64,000 nucleotides of DNA from Prinsepia uniflora. Taxonomy: Eukaryota; Streptophyta; Magnoliopsida; Rosales; Rosaceae. Location: the NCBI GenBank assembly GCA_032719365.1, contig CM064876.1, positions 63,421,864-63,485,863 of the forward strand. The letters run 5' to 3'. The position numbers were made by a program, and so were the translations under genes. Below are positions 18,317 to 30,138 of the stretch, piece by piece; positions within the stretch are counted from its first letter, which is position 1, and each line of letters opens with the position of its first letter. The notes under the pieces were generated by a model. That model worked only from the letters and a program-made list of their open reading frames with translations, was not told the origin of the DNA and searched no databases.

Positions 18317-18861
18317 TCAGGAGGCATCACAATTGTCCTTCATGGATGAGTCCATGGGAGAGCACCAAGTAATATAGACAACCTGCTAATTGCAAGAAGT
18401 TCCAGAAGAGGACCAAAGAGAAACAAGAGAGCACCAGAATTCAGAGACATACCATGAAATGGCTTGGATGATAAGAGAGGGGTTGAACGGGCGGCCCTCA
18501 AAGAGAAATTTGCAGCGAATTTTCTAGATTTCCCAACAAGTAAAAACAGCAACAAACACAATCCAACCTCAATTACTACCCATACCCGCACAAAGGGAAA
18601 TGATGGTACTCAACCATGCTCCAAACTAAATACAAGTCACACCGAGACAAAGAAGTAGTAGATGCTCAATGGTTTTATGATAATCCACATAGATAAGACA
18701 CATCTGGAAGTGGCCCAGGTGTCTGCGAAAAAGATTAGGCCAAGTAGGAAGGAAACCTCAAAGAGTCTTCCTCCTGAAATTAATGACTTGTGGATGTGCT
18801 TTCAGCTTCCAAATAATTTTTTATAGGTCTTTTAGGAAAATGGAAGAGCCTGAGGCCTCAG

Positions 18862-19230
18862 TTAGTAGTGTGGCCAGATGAGGCAGTCCCTGTCCTCTGG
18901 ATTCCTCAAGGGGATATATCGAATGGTCTCACAGTCCGCTGCCAAAATCAAGGGCTCAATAATTTCAAGGTTCCAAGAGCGGAAGGCAGAGTCAATTAGA
19001 GAGGAAACGGGTTGAGATAAGCAGGTTATCCCAATAAGAAAATGGGTAAGCAAACCATCTGTGTTTCCCGGGAACCAACGATCAGTCCAAACTTTAGTAT
19101 CAACCCTATTCAAAACTTTCCAACGGGCACCCTCAAGGATAATGCGCATGCCCTCCAATAGACTTGTCCAAGCCCAAGAAGCATGGTTGCCCTTACCAAT
19201 TTCCCAGAAGTTACCATTGGGAAAGTACAT
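18862..19230 (-). pseudogene. LINE ORF2 segment between RT and RNase H
   Basis: Reads FWEIGKGNHASWAWTSLLEG and VLNRVDTKVWTDRWFPG, which resembles the 'SWxWKSLLEGR..L..G.RW.VGDG..V..W.D.W' stretch before the zf-RVT region of plant L1 ORF2. It ends in a stop. Further degenerate pieces of the same ORF lie between here and 19700. Confidence 0.65.
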
Positions 19231-19695
19231 GCTCTTAAGTAGCAGAGCCCAAAAAGAGTCTGGTTCACGAATAAGTCTCTAGCACTGCTTTTCTAGTAGA
19301 TCAAGGTTGAAATCCTCAAGATTCCTGAAACCCATACACCTATCCACCTTTGGGAGGCCCAGTTCAACCCATCTAATCCAATTAATCATATTACTCATCT
19401 TTGACTGACCCCACTAGAAGTTTGCCAAATCAGAATCAATAGCATGACAAAGATTCTTTGGAAACTTGAAAACTGCCATAGGGAAGGTGGAACAAACATC
19501 CTTAAATTTTCTTTCCAATTCTCTCTCGGACAAACATCAAAGCCTCTTTTTTTTACATGCCCTAAAGAGTTGGAAAGCTTAGGTACTGCCAAGGTCCTCG
19601 GTGATTTCCATGGCCAGAATAGTGTTCACCTCGGCACGCAAGGTGTGGGGAGTGTTGGGGCTAAAAAACATATTAGAGTTGTTATAGTTTACCAG

Positions 19696-20217
19696 CTAGC
19701 CAGAGGAAAGGTAGTAGACTTGCAAAAGTTTGTCAAAGACCAAGCAATTGTTTCGAATAGCTTTCATGAAGAGTAAAGCATTGTCAGCAAATAAGAGATG
19801 TGAAAGAGTAGGCTCCTCAGGACTAAATTTGATACCCTCAAGCATACAAGCAAGCATATCATGGTCAAACATCTGTGATAGAACATCACAGACAATGATG
19901 AAACGATAAGGAGAAAGGGGATCCCCCTGTCTGATGCAATGGGTAGGGGAGAATTTTCTACTAGGCTGCCCATTTACCAAAACTGAGAAACTAACAGAGG
20001 AGACTCGCATCATAACCAGGTTCACCCAGTTGTAATTGAAACCCATTTTAAGCATGACTGCCAGAAGAAAATCCCATTCAATACGGTCATAAACTTTGTT
20101 CATATCTAGTTTAATACCTATCTCAATAATTCTTGTTGACTTCTGGAGTTTGAGGGTATGAAAGGCTTCGTGAGTTACCACAATATTATCCCGAATTTCC
20201 CACATCGAAATGAAAGA
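19696..20217 (-). pseudogene. LINE reverse transcriptase palm fragment with altered catalytic site
   Basis: Contains IRDNIVVTHEAFHTLK, LDMNKVYDRIEWDFL, VNGQPSRKFSPTHCIRQGDP (RT core) and LSHLLFADNALLF. The last is the catalytic FADD box, in which the second Asp is Asn, so the enzyme is dead even apart from the truncation. The frame is cut at 20217 by the LTR element and resumes at 29071. Confidence 0.85.
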
Positions 20218-22916
20218 TGACAGGACCCATCCCAATCCCCCCGGGATTAACGCGGGATGACCCTGCTCCCGTCTGACACGGAGTGTCAGACCAGGGATAT
20301 TTCCGACCTTTGCCCTCCCGGGCCATCAGAGTATGCCAGGATCCGGAGGAGGTATGTGATATCTCGGTCTCTACTACAGTCCATATCCGATGTCAACCTG
20401 AAGGGCAGTCAAAACATTAAAAGCTGTGAGTGGACAAAACAAGCAGTTTATAAAAATATTTCCATAACGACATTTGTACCCTTCACTAAAAAGCATGCAT
20501 GCATTCAAAAACCATTTAACCAAATGAAACCATATGCGGGAACTAAGCCCAAAACCATAATCAAATCAAATATACGGGCCACTGCCCAAATCCATAAGGG
20601 ACTCAGCCCAAAACCATCATGAAATAGACCATACGAGCCACTGCCCAAATCCATAAGAAACTAATAAGGGACTCAGCCCAAAACCATAACCATACTGAAA
20701 CCAAATACACGAGCCACTGCTCAAATCCTGTGCACACCTGTGCGCACCACATATCACATATCATAATCCAAATATATATACATATAATTCACACAACCAA
20801 TCCATAAAGTAACTGGATCTCGTGCCAGAACATATGACATAAGTTGGGCATCCTGCCCAATATCTAAGGGTCAGTCACGACTCCGATCGTAGTGATGCGT
20901 GCAATCATCCATCCATGACCGACCTCAATCCTGGTATGTCGCCGTGAACGAATCAACCGACGCGACCACCACAAGATCATGGTGCACTCATCACCGATCG
21001 CTATCCTGAACCATCAGCACGCCGAAGTCGAGCCTCCCCAGGCTGCCCGACCACGAATCGTGCATCGTGACCTCTCCGGAAGGAACACATCCCAATCCGG
21101 AGGCGAGCGCCGTATCGTTTGTCGCCGTGCACATAGCACTAGCCGCGACCACGATTTAGACCCGAAGGCCATTAATAGGGTCATATGCCCGAGACAAAAC
21201 CAAATGGTTCTCATACCCGAGTTTATCCTTTTGAAATCCAAATCTATTTCATTTAGACCAAATAAGACATACAAACCCGTATAGGCACCGTATAGGGCCG
21301 AAACCTCGAAATACGTGCATATACGTAACCACAACCAAATGCACTCATGGCATCACCAAACATGTATTAAAACATATAATAAACATTTATGCATGCACCA
21401 ATTTAGAAAACAAGGTCTACTCACAGACCGTCCGAGCTGCCGCCTCAATTTACGTGCCATACGGCTCTCCCGAGCCAATCACCGTCACTGGGACTCCCAA
21501 ACCTATCCAAATCATAATAGAGGGTTACTAACTACTTAATTAACCTCCCACTAAAGCCCCGTAATTTTCCCAAATTTTTAACTATTTTTAATCCCGATCT
21601 GAAACCTTCCGATGCCCCGAACATTATCGAGACGGTGTCCGATCGACACGAAACCAGTCCCAAAATGTTCGTTACATCGAATAGAAGATTTAACGTGTTG
21701 AACACATCCCTAAATACCTGGACACGTGCCCCCACGAGCCCTAGAAATCCACCTGCGCGTGAAGCCCACGCGCGGGTATTATTCACGCGTCTTCAAGCTT
21801 GCGACGGCTGGTTCAGACCGTCCGGTCCGGTCTTTTCTGCAACTGGACCGGCGTGACCGGTCCAGGCCCATAAAATCCTCATTTTTCGTCCGTTTTGTTC
21901 CTAATCAATCCCTAAATTCCTTAATTAATCTTAGGAACCTAACCCAATTAATTAAAACTCCTAAAGCCCAAGAAATCCAACCGTTCCAACTTGAACCTCA
22001 CGGTTCAAGCTTCCCAAAACCGTCCCTGGTGTCCTACAGCCTCTAACCATCCTCAAAATCATTCTAACACCTTCCTAATAAGTCCCTAAGCTCATCCTAA
22101 TCATCTAAAACCAACCATAATAACAAAAGCACAAGATTGGATCAAAGAAACCAAAACCAAACCATACCTTCGGGCTTGGGTCTCAGCCGTGCACGGTGGC
22201 GCTGTCCTGGCCGGCTACCAGCATCCTCAGTCCTCCTCTCACTCTCCTGGTCCTCAGATGGCCATGGGTGAAGGTTTGGATTTGTTTGGGTTCAAACTGA
22301 GATCGGGTGGGTTTGAAATGAAGAATGAAGATGCACGGGGAAGGGAGATGCGTGAAGGCATAAGGATGGCTTGTAGATGGGTGACAAGTGTCACTCATCC
22401 ATTAGGCCTCCATAAAATATCTGGGGCCCACTAGAGTCCAAAATTTATTTATCTCGTAATTCGGGCAATAGTACTTCCGTACTTCCGTGAACCGTAACTT
22501 CGCCGTCGAATGTCCGAATTCGACGTGCCACCTGTGTATGGATTCGTATCGTCCCGATCTACGTAACGATCTTCGACCCTTGGCCATTGGATCTCTCGGA
22601 CAAAAATTCAACATTTGACCCCTTTTAACCAAAATTACCAATATGCCCCTAAACTTCCAAACGTCATAACTTCTTCCTCGAATGTCGGAATTGAACGTCC
22701 CACCTGTCTATAAACTCGTGACATCCTAAACTACGTCACGGTCATCGGTCAAAATCCGTTTGACAGTCCAATCAAAAAGTCAATGTTTTGTCACGACTAG
22801 GGGCAAAACGGTCATTTTGCATCGTTCGTCCGATTTTGCTCAACTAATCACCGATTAACCTCACTAATCGTGATTAGTCACTAATCTAATCCTGGAATTC
22901 GGGACGGGTCATTACA
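20218..22916 (-). repeat. 3' LTR of LARD-like copy 1
   Basis: Begins TGACAGGACCC at 20218 and ends ATTACA at 22916 on the plus strand. It carries the compact hairpin GTCTGACAC..GTGTCAGAC (20271-20291), GTGAGTGGAC (about 20427-20436), the TCTACTCACAGACC site (about 21416) and the TGACA palindrome (22376-22399). It lacks a block of about 460 bp found in the other LTR. Confidence 0.85.
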
Positions 22917-22930
22917 ACCTTCCCTCTTTA
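22917..22930 (-). other. Polypurine tract (proximal copy of a duplicated PPT)
   Basis: The minus strand reads TAAAGAGGGAAGGT directly before the 3' LTR. A second purine tract with the same flank (AATTAAGGAGGGAAGAACG, about 22963-22981) lies just inside. Confidence 0.75.
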
Positions 22931-25911
22931 ATTAATTTCGTCCTTGAAATTCCAACCGACTTAATTCTAGCCGTTCTTCCCTCCTTAATTTAGTTTCGTT
23001 CTCGAAACTCCAACTATTCTGATTCCACATCCACCTCGTGGAAAAAATTCGATCTCACAACACGTGTACACTAGTACACCCACTAGTCAACATAAAACTC
23101 GTCTGCAACCAGACGTACTACTAACACTCACGTTGTACCTACTACCCTCGACCACGTCGAATGACAGTAGCCATACGTTCTGAATTGACACCAATTGTCA
23201 AATCTACCATTTCGTTGACACAACAACTTGATGGTTCCTTGCTCAATCACCAATCTATCCTGACGTCTGCTCCCAATGGGAGTCACCAAATCTCACTAAC
23301 CGATCCACACTGACACTTTCGACAAACTGTCACCACTTGACAGTCGTCAGTCGAAAACTGACACTATACCCCCTCGTGGTTACACTAACCACCAACTCAC
23401 TCAACCTGAGCATACACCTGCCCACAAAACACTCGACCTATGTGTAACTGGACCAACCATAAATATCATGACCTAATGCATTGTATCCAATGTCCAGTTC
23501 ACGACCTCTACTAATCCAATGGTATCGGAACCAATCCGACTACCAACACGCTCACCAATGTATCACTAGTATAACCTATATACCGTCACCAGGCACGACA
23601 AGTCTGTCGGGAATCATACCTCGAACTACGTACAAGGTACATACGTCCATCTACCAACCTACCACAACAATAACGACGACGACAATAACAACAACAACAC
23701 AACCACCTAGGTCGTAACCAAACACGTTCCAATTTTGGAGTCCATCTGTCCAATCCAGTATTTGACCGAGTACAACTCCGACCCATTATCCATTTTCCAA
23801 TCCGAATCCGAATCCGCAATTTCGTAATAAATCTCGAATCCAAACCCAGAAATCATATCCATAATCATGTCCAAATCCGAATTCGAAATCATTATTCTGT
23901 AAGCTATCATTTGGAATAATCATTCCGAACCCAAATCCAGAAATCCACTTTCAAGTTCCAAAATCGAATCCTGAATCGTCATCCAGAAATCCGATTCCAA
24001 AACCTGAAATCTCGTTCACGTCTACCGAGACGTACTATATCCGAACCTATCGGATATCTGCTTAAACGATTACCACAATACAATCGATTGACTTCATAGG
24101 GAAGCCAATCCCAACATCAACGCATCTAGGGTGACCAAATCTGACCTCGTCGGACACCTACTCGGGCGTAATATATCGTACGGGATTTATTTCAAAAAGA
24201 AGTTCAGTCCCAATATGCTCAACTCAAACATCCAAGTAAGAGTAATAAACTCTTCACCTATCTGGATCATCAAGATCACGATCCAGATCCAACACTACGT
24301 CCACCGACTATAGCCGTCACGATCCTCAATCGTCACGACGTCCAAAGTCCTCAACCATTTCCCACATCTAAACATATCAGTCAATGATGAGACACGTCGA
24401 GACTGTGGGTTCTCACTGATTACCTCGTATCGATCCTTGTCATTCCACCTAGGAAAACCCAAGGATGATCCAACACGATGATATCAAAATTCATCCTACG
24501 TGAATGCAAACAAAACTCGCTGCACTCACCTCGCCACGTAATCCAACATCGTCTGCCACCAAGCAGGAAATGAGAAATCTCAGTCACCTAACTTCGATAT
24601 ACTCAACTTCTCCTGATGACCCAAGATAATTCCCGGGTTTACCAACCAATACACGATCAGTGTACTAGTGTCAACCAACAACATCTACATCATCAACATC
24701 ATCTACCAACTTCTACCATCATCAGCACAAAGTGTGCAAATCAGACAACCCTTGATCTCCGCTCATACCGAGCGAAAATCCCGTACTTCTACTCGTATTG
24801 GAGAAACTCTACCTCCGTCGTACCCAAAACTTTGGGCACAGTCATCCTAACAACTCAAACGAGAAAAGGAAACGTTCCCTGAACGTCACCAATTCCCAAT
24901 AACCGTAACTACAACCACTTTCGGTTCTAGCGCCTGCCACAAACTCGTGCAGACCTAACTACCAGGTATCACTATAGAGATTTGCATCCAACAGAATCAA
25001 CCACTCGAATTAACTACTCCGTATCCCCGCTCCGGGATTCCATCAACAAGTACCAGCCTTGATAACTTGTCCAACCAAACTCTAACCTGTCGTAACTCGA
25101 CTAAGCCAAATGTCGTCTACCAGGTCACCCATGACCTTAGTTGTACCAACAATCCAACACAACTAAAGTAGCACGACAACCAACTAGGTCCAACTGATAA
25201 GTACAACCCTGACTGCAGAGTGCAGTCCCATCACAAGCTGACATGACTAGACCAATCAACGGTCTCAAACCTGAATAGTCGTCAAAGTCAGACCACTCAC
25301 CAACTCACATTTCCGAACCATACACCATAAGGTAGGGTTCCACAATCACACTTTAGGGTCTACCTGAACCCAACTACGGAAAGCAGTATAATCCACGAAT
25401 TGACCGACTACGCGGTCCTGATATCGTAAAGACGTCAAATCCAATCCTACCATCAATCCATCTAGGATTCCTCGAATCCGACAGCTAACTGCCATATGTT
25501 CAACTAGTGTTCCACGAACTTGACTGCTCCCAGTAGCATATCCATCTAACTCAACAATATCTGACCATCGAATGGTCGCAACACCAAACTATCATCAAAA
25601 CGATCCTACGACATCGTGAAAGACGATCCCAACAAACCGTCTCACGATCAAAACTCGAAAGTACTGTTTACATCATCCCTTCCGTAGGGTCCCACACTGT
25701 CATCCTCGACAGAACTATGGCAACCCCGGCATCAAATGCCGAACCAAGACGTTCCATGATTCAATCCTACTAACTATCGTACCGGCACCCTACTAGCAGA
25801 TTGACCAAGAACTGTAGCCCCTTGAGATATCACATCATCGACCTGCGTACTACTCCAAGAGCTCCGCGGTTGCTCGAATAGAGACAACCCCGCTCTGATA
25901 TGAGCTAACTG
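22931..25911 (-). other. Non-coding internal region of LARD-like copy 1
   Basis: About 3 kb with stops in all frames and only short open frames (up to 88 codons) of biased composition. It holds an ACA/ACG trinucleotide-rich stretch (23660-23700) and a run of CCGAATCCAAATCC-type repeats (23790-24010) that also occurs in copy 2 (41500-41730). No gag, RT or integrase motif is seen. Confidence 0.7.
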
Positions 25912-25924
25912 AGCTCTGATACCA
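25912..25924 (-). other. Primer binding site (initiator tRNA-Met), with a second PBS-like copy nearby
   Basis: The minus strand reads TGGTATCAGAGCT next to the LTR. About 22 bases further in (about 25891-25902) it reads CATATCAGAGCGG, a partial duplicate of the same site. Confidence 0.8.
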
Positions 25925-25927
25925 CGC

Positions 25928-28900
25928 TGACAGGACCGATCCCAATCCCCCCGAGATTAACGCGGGATGACGCTGCTCTCGTCTGACATGGAGTGTCAGA
26001 CAAGGGATATTTCCGACCTCTGCCCTCCCGGGCCATCAGAGTACGCCAAGATCCGGAGGAGGTATGTGGTATCCCGGTCTCTGCTACAGTCCACATCCGA
26101 TGTCAACCTGAAGGGCAGTCAAAACATTAAAAGCTGTGAGTGGACAAAACAAGAAGTTTATAAAAACATTTCCATAAAGACATTTGTACCCTTCACTAAA
26201 AAGCATGCATGCATTCAAAAATCATTTAACCAAATGAAACCATATGCGGGAACTAAGCCCAAAACCATAATCAAATCAAATATACGGGCCACTGCACAAA
26301 TCCATAAGGGACTCAGCCCAAAATCATCATGAAATAGACCATAGGGGCCACTGCCCAAATCCATAAGAAACCAATAAGGGACTCAGCCCAAAATCATAAC
26401 CATACTGAAACCAAATACACGAGCCACTGCTCAAATCCTGTGCACACATGTGCACACCACATATCACATATCATAATCCATATATATATATATACATATA
26501 ATTCACACAACCAATCCTATCACGGTTTCCAAAGCTACGCGCGTGCTACCTGGGTCTCAATCCGAGTCTTCTCAAAGTCAAGGTCAATGTCCGCAGACCA
26601 CTGACCCTACCCGAGGTTATAGTAACCATAGCCTTCCTGAGAGTAAGGAACTCAACTGGGGTGACTCCACTCAGTCAGTGCTCCGTGACTACTCCGGGGT
26701 CCACCCAGGCCAACGACCCTCCTCGGAGGAGATAACAGAAGTAAAGGAAGGTATATGAACATATATATACATAACACAAATATCCATGCCCGGTTCCCCT
26801 GAACCAACATGATCCATAATATCCATTCCATTCATATATATATATAGAAAACATCCTTCATGTCCGGTTCCCATAAACCGTCATGTACCACAATAACCTT
26901 TCCAGGGTTCATGCTAGTTCACATAAACCGCCATGAACTTGGAAATCCATCTAGGGTCCCTGAACCGAAATCATAACCATAAAGTAACTGGATCTCGTGC
27001 CCGAACATACGACATCAGTTGGGCATCCTGCCCAATATCTAAGTGTCAGTCACGACTCCAATCATAGTGATGTGTGCAACCATTCATCCAGGACCGCCCT
27101 CAATCCTGGTATGTCGCCGTGAACGAATCAACCGACTTGACCACCACAAGATCGTGGTGCACTCATCACCGATCGTTATCCTAAACCATCAGCACTCCGA
27201 AGTCGATCCTCCCCAGGCTGCCCGACCATGAATAGTGCATCGTGACCTCTCCGGAAGGAACACATCTCAATCCGAAGGCAAGCGCCGTATCGTTTGTCGC
27301 CTTGCACATAGCACTAGCCACGACCACGATTTAGACCCGAAGGCCATCAATAGGGTCATATGCCCGAGACAAAACCAAATGGGTCTCATAACCGAGTTTA
27401 TCCTTTTGAAATCCAAATCCATTTCGTTTATACTAAATAAGACATACAAACCCGTATAGGCACCGTATAGGGCCGAAGCCTCGAAATACGTGCCTATACA
27501 TAACCACAACCAAATGTACTAATGGTATCACCAAACATGTATTAAAACATATAATAAAAATTTATACATGCACCAATTTAGAAAACAAGGTCCACTCACA
27601 AACCGTCCGAGCTGCCGCCCGATTTGCGTGTCATACGGCTCTCTCGAGCCAATCACCGTCACCGGGACTCTTAAACCTGTCAAAATCGTAATAGAAGGTT
27701 ACTAACTACTTAATTAACCTCCCACTAAATCCCCGGAATTTTTCCGAATTTTTAACTATTTTTAATCCCAATCCGAAACCTTCGGATGCCCCGAACATTA
27801 TCGAGACTGTATCTGATCGACACGAATCCAGTCCCAAAATGTTCGTTACATCAAATAGAAGATTTAATGTGTTGAACACATCCCCAAATACCTGGACACG
27901 CGCCCCCACGCGCCCTAGAAAGCCACCTGCGCGTTCACGCATCTTCAAGCTTGCGACGGCCAGTTCAACCGGCTGGTCCGGTCTTTTCTGCAACTAGACC
28001 GGCGTGACCGGTCCAGGTCCATAAAATCCTCATTTTTCATCCGTTTTGTCCCTAATCAATCCCTAAATTCCTTAATTAATCTAGGAACCTAACCCAATTA
28101 ATTAAAACTCCTAAAGCCCAAGAAATCCAACTGTTCCAACTTGAACCTCACGGTTCAAGCTTCCCAAAACCGTCCCTGGTGTCCTACAACCTCTAACCAT
28201 CCTCAAAATCATTCTAACACCTTTCTAATAAGTCCCTAAGCTCATCCTAATCATCTAAAACCAACCATAACAACAAAAGCACAAGATTGGATCAAAGAAA
28301 CCAAAACCGATCCATACCTTCGGGTTTGGGTCTCAGCCGTGCACGGTGGCGCCGTCCTGGCCGGCTTCCAGCATCCTCAGTCCTCCTCTCGCTCTCCTGG
28401 TCCTCAGATGGCCATGGGTGAAGGTTTGGATTTGTTTGGGTTCAAATTGAGATCGGGTGGGTTTGAAATGAAGAATGAAGATGCACGGGGAAGGGAGATG
28501 CGTGAAGGCATAAGGATGGCCTGTGGATGGGTGACAAGTGTCACTCATCCATTGGGCCTCCTTAAAATATCTGGGGCCCACTAGAGTCCAAAAGTTATTT
28601 ATCTCGTAATTCATGCAATAGTACTTTCGTACTTCCGTGAACCTTAACTTCGCCATCAAACGTCCGAATTCGACGTGTCGCATGTCTATGGATTCGTATC
28701 GTCCCGATCTACGTAACGGTCTTTGGCCCTTGGTCATCGGTCCTCTCGGTCAAAAAGTCAACATTTGATCCCTTTTAACCAAAATTACCAATATGCCCCT
28801 AAACTTCTGAACGTCATAACATTTTCCTCGAATGTCGGAATTAAACGTGCCACCTGTCTATGAACTCGTGACATCCTAAACTACATCACGGTCATCATCA

Positions 28901-29065
28901 AATTCAGTTTGACCGCCTGATCGAAAAGTCAACATTTTGCCACGACTAGGGGCAAAACGGTCATTTTGCATCGTTCGTCCGATTTCGCTCAACTAATCAC
29001 CGATTAACCTCACTAATCGTGGTTAGTCACTAATCTAATCCTGGAATTCGGGACGGGTCGTTACA
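25928..29065 (-). repeat. 5' LTR of LARD-like copy 1
   Basis: Homologous to 20218-22916 but 439 bp longer, because of an extra block at about 26519-26978 and a small deletion near 27930. Hairpin at 25981-26001, palindrome at 28526-28549. Many scattered substitutions make this pair clearly older than the Tekay pair. Confidence 0.85.
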
Positions 29066-29070
29066 AAAGA

Positions 29071-29160
29071 ACTTTGCCCGAGGAGAGAGAATGTTTGGAA
29101 GAAGACATTTCAGCTAGTTTGCCATTACCTTTGCAATGATTTTATATGAAATAGGGAATA
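29071..29160 (-). pseudogene. LINE RT fingers fragment, displaced by LTR insertion
   Basis: Minus-strand translation gives PISYKIIAKVMAN, a stop, then LKCLLPNILSP, the 'YKIIAKVLANRLK..LP.IIS..Q' region that directly precedes the RT palm. It fits end to end with 20217 once the nested LTR element is removed. Confidence 0.75.
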
Positions 29161-29165
29161 GTGAA

Positions 29166-29378
29166 CCTGCACAAAAGGGGGCTGGAACTGAATCTGTCAC
29201 ACGTTGCTCATTCACTCGTCGCGTGATTGGTGTCATAGCACCACACGAATGAGGGCGTAGTGATGAAGGAGAAAAAAAAAGTTGCGCGAGGTATGAGACA
29301 ATGGGCAGGTGAGGATGTGGGACAACGGGCTCACATCATCACGTGTTGCCTAAAATAACCGTCACGTGTGAGGAGGCG
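29166..29378. other. Spacer between LINE and TRIM-like unit
   Basis: No gene is seen. The last ~60 bases (GTCACGTGTGAGGAGGCG) resemble the end of the internal region of the TRIM-like unit that follows, so they may be part of a tandem copy. Confidence 0.4.
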
Positions 29379-29795
29379 TGTTGGGATGTGAGGATAAAAG
29401 TCCCACTTCGGAAAAGATGAGAAGGAGTGTGTGTGCCTTATATAGGCTTGGGCAACTCCTCCTTATCACCAATTGGTTTTAGGGCCGAAATCTTAAGTCT
29501 ATTATAGGTGGAACCTCATATTTCTTACATGATATCAGAGCGGGTTTATCCCACGTGAAGACTTAACTGTCACACGTGTCACACGTACCCATTCAAATCG
29601 TAACGTGATAAGCTAGAAAATCCGCCACAAGTGAATAGGCATGTTGAGATGTGAGGAAAATGTCACACATCAGAAAAAAAAAAAAACAACTACAATTTGT
29701 GTCTTATATGATCTTGGGCTTCTCCCCCGTTATATGATCTTGGGCTACTCTCTTCATAGCCAATTGGTTTTGGGGTGGAACCTCAACATCTTATA
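29379..29795 (+). mobile_element. TRIM-like miniature LTR element
   Basis: Two related ~150-bp repeats (29379-29529 starting TGTTGGGATGTGAGG, ending TTCTTACA; and 29642-29795 starting TGTTGAGATGTGAGG, ending CATCTTATA) flank 112 bp beginning TGATATCAGAGC, one base from the initiator tRNA-Met PBS. Both repeats share CTTGGGC, CCAATTGGTTTT and GGTGGAACCTCA. Size and layout fit a terminal-repeat retrotransposon in miniature. No target duplication was found. Confidence 0.55.
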
Positions 29796-29836
29796 GAGGG
29801 ACGTAGAACGGAATTGGGCAATAGCCTCAGGGTATC

Positions 29837-30049
29837 TGTAGAATAGTAAACATCTATAGCTATTTAGTACATTCTATTTAGTAGACAGCAAAATTTATTG
29901 GACAGATGTCCTAGGAAGTTACTAGAACAGTTATGTTTTAGATTCAGATAAGGGAGAGATAACTGTTTGTAGTTATCTCAATCCCAAGACATGTATAAAT
30001 AGGCCTATCGGCACATCAATGAAATCATCAGATTTCACATAATTATACA
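29837..30049 (+). repeat. 5' LTR of the copia element
   Basis: TGTAGAATAG...AATTATACA, 213 bp, containing TGTATAAATAGGCC, a good TATA box. Confidence 0.9.
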
Positions 30050-30062
30050 TGGTATCAGAGCA
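30050..30062 (+). other. Primer binding site (initiator tRNA-Met) of the copia element
   Basis: TGGTATCAGAGCA directly follows the 5' LTR. Confidence 0.88.
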
Positions 30063-30138
30063 TATAGTCTGACCACCATATCGATCCTCCCTAACTCTGG
30101 CCAACAAACCGATCCTCCTCCTATCTTTCTCCCAACTA

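Larger units (their letters stand above)
20218..29065 (-). mobile_element. Non-autonomous LTR retrotransposon (LARD-like), copy 1
   Basis: LTRs at 20218-22916 and 25928-29065 flank 3.0 kb with PBS and PPT but no gag or pol frame. A perfect target duplication AAAGA lies at 20213-20217 and 29066-29070. The internal region is homologous to that of 39124-42487, with a shared PBS-proximal GCAGGTCGA..GTGTGAT and a shared segment around AACCAATCCGACTACCAACA, so the non-coding sequence defines a family. LTR ends (TGTAATGACCCG...CCTGTCA in element sense) resemble those of the Tekay-like element, a likely source of proteins in trans. Confidence 0.85.
17706..29165 (-). mobile_element. Decayed L1-type LINE, split by an LTR element
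   Basis: Minus-strand pieces of a plant non-LTR retrotransposon ORF2 lie at 17736-20217 and continue at 29071-29165, on either side of the LTR element inserted at 20218-29065 (target duplication AAAGA). Order on the element strand is RT fingers, RT palm, zinc-finger-like region, RNase H, 3' end. A T-run at about 17706 would be the poly(A) tail. Several stops and frame changes are present and the 5' part, including ORF1 and endonuclease, is not seen. The right limit near 29165 is where similarity fades. Confidence 0.8.

Noticed and set aside
18464..19282. Plus-strand frames over the LINE (18464-18658, 19061-19282, 19444-19776)
   Set aside because: Shadows of the minus-strand LINE ORF2, which has clear RT and RNase H motifs.
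23640..23710. ACA/ACG-rich stretch as a possible microsatellite gene or CRISPR-like repeat
   Set aside because: Irregular trinucleotides without constant spacers; part of the LARD internal region.
20218..29065. Full autonomous gypsy element
   Set aside because: The interior of 3.0 kb has no gag, RT or integrase motif in any frame, so it is non-autonomous.
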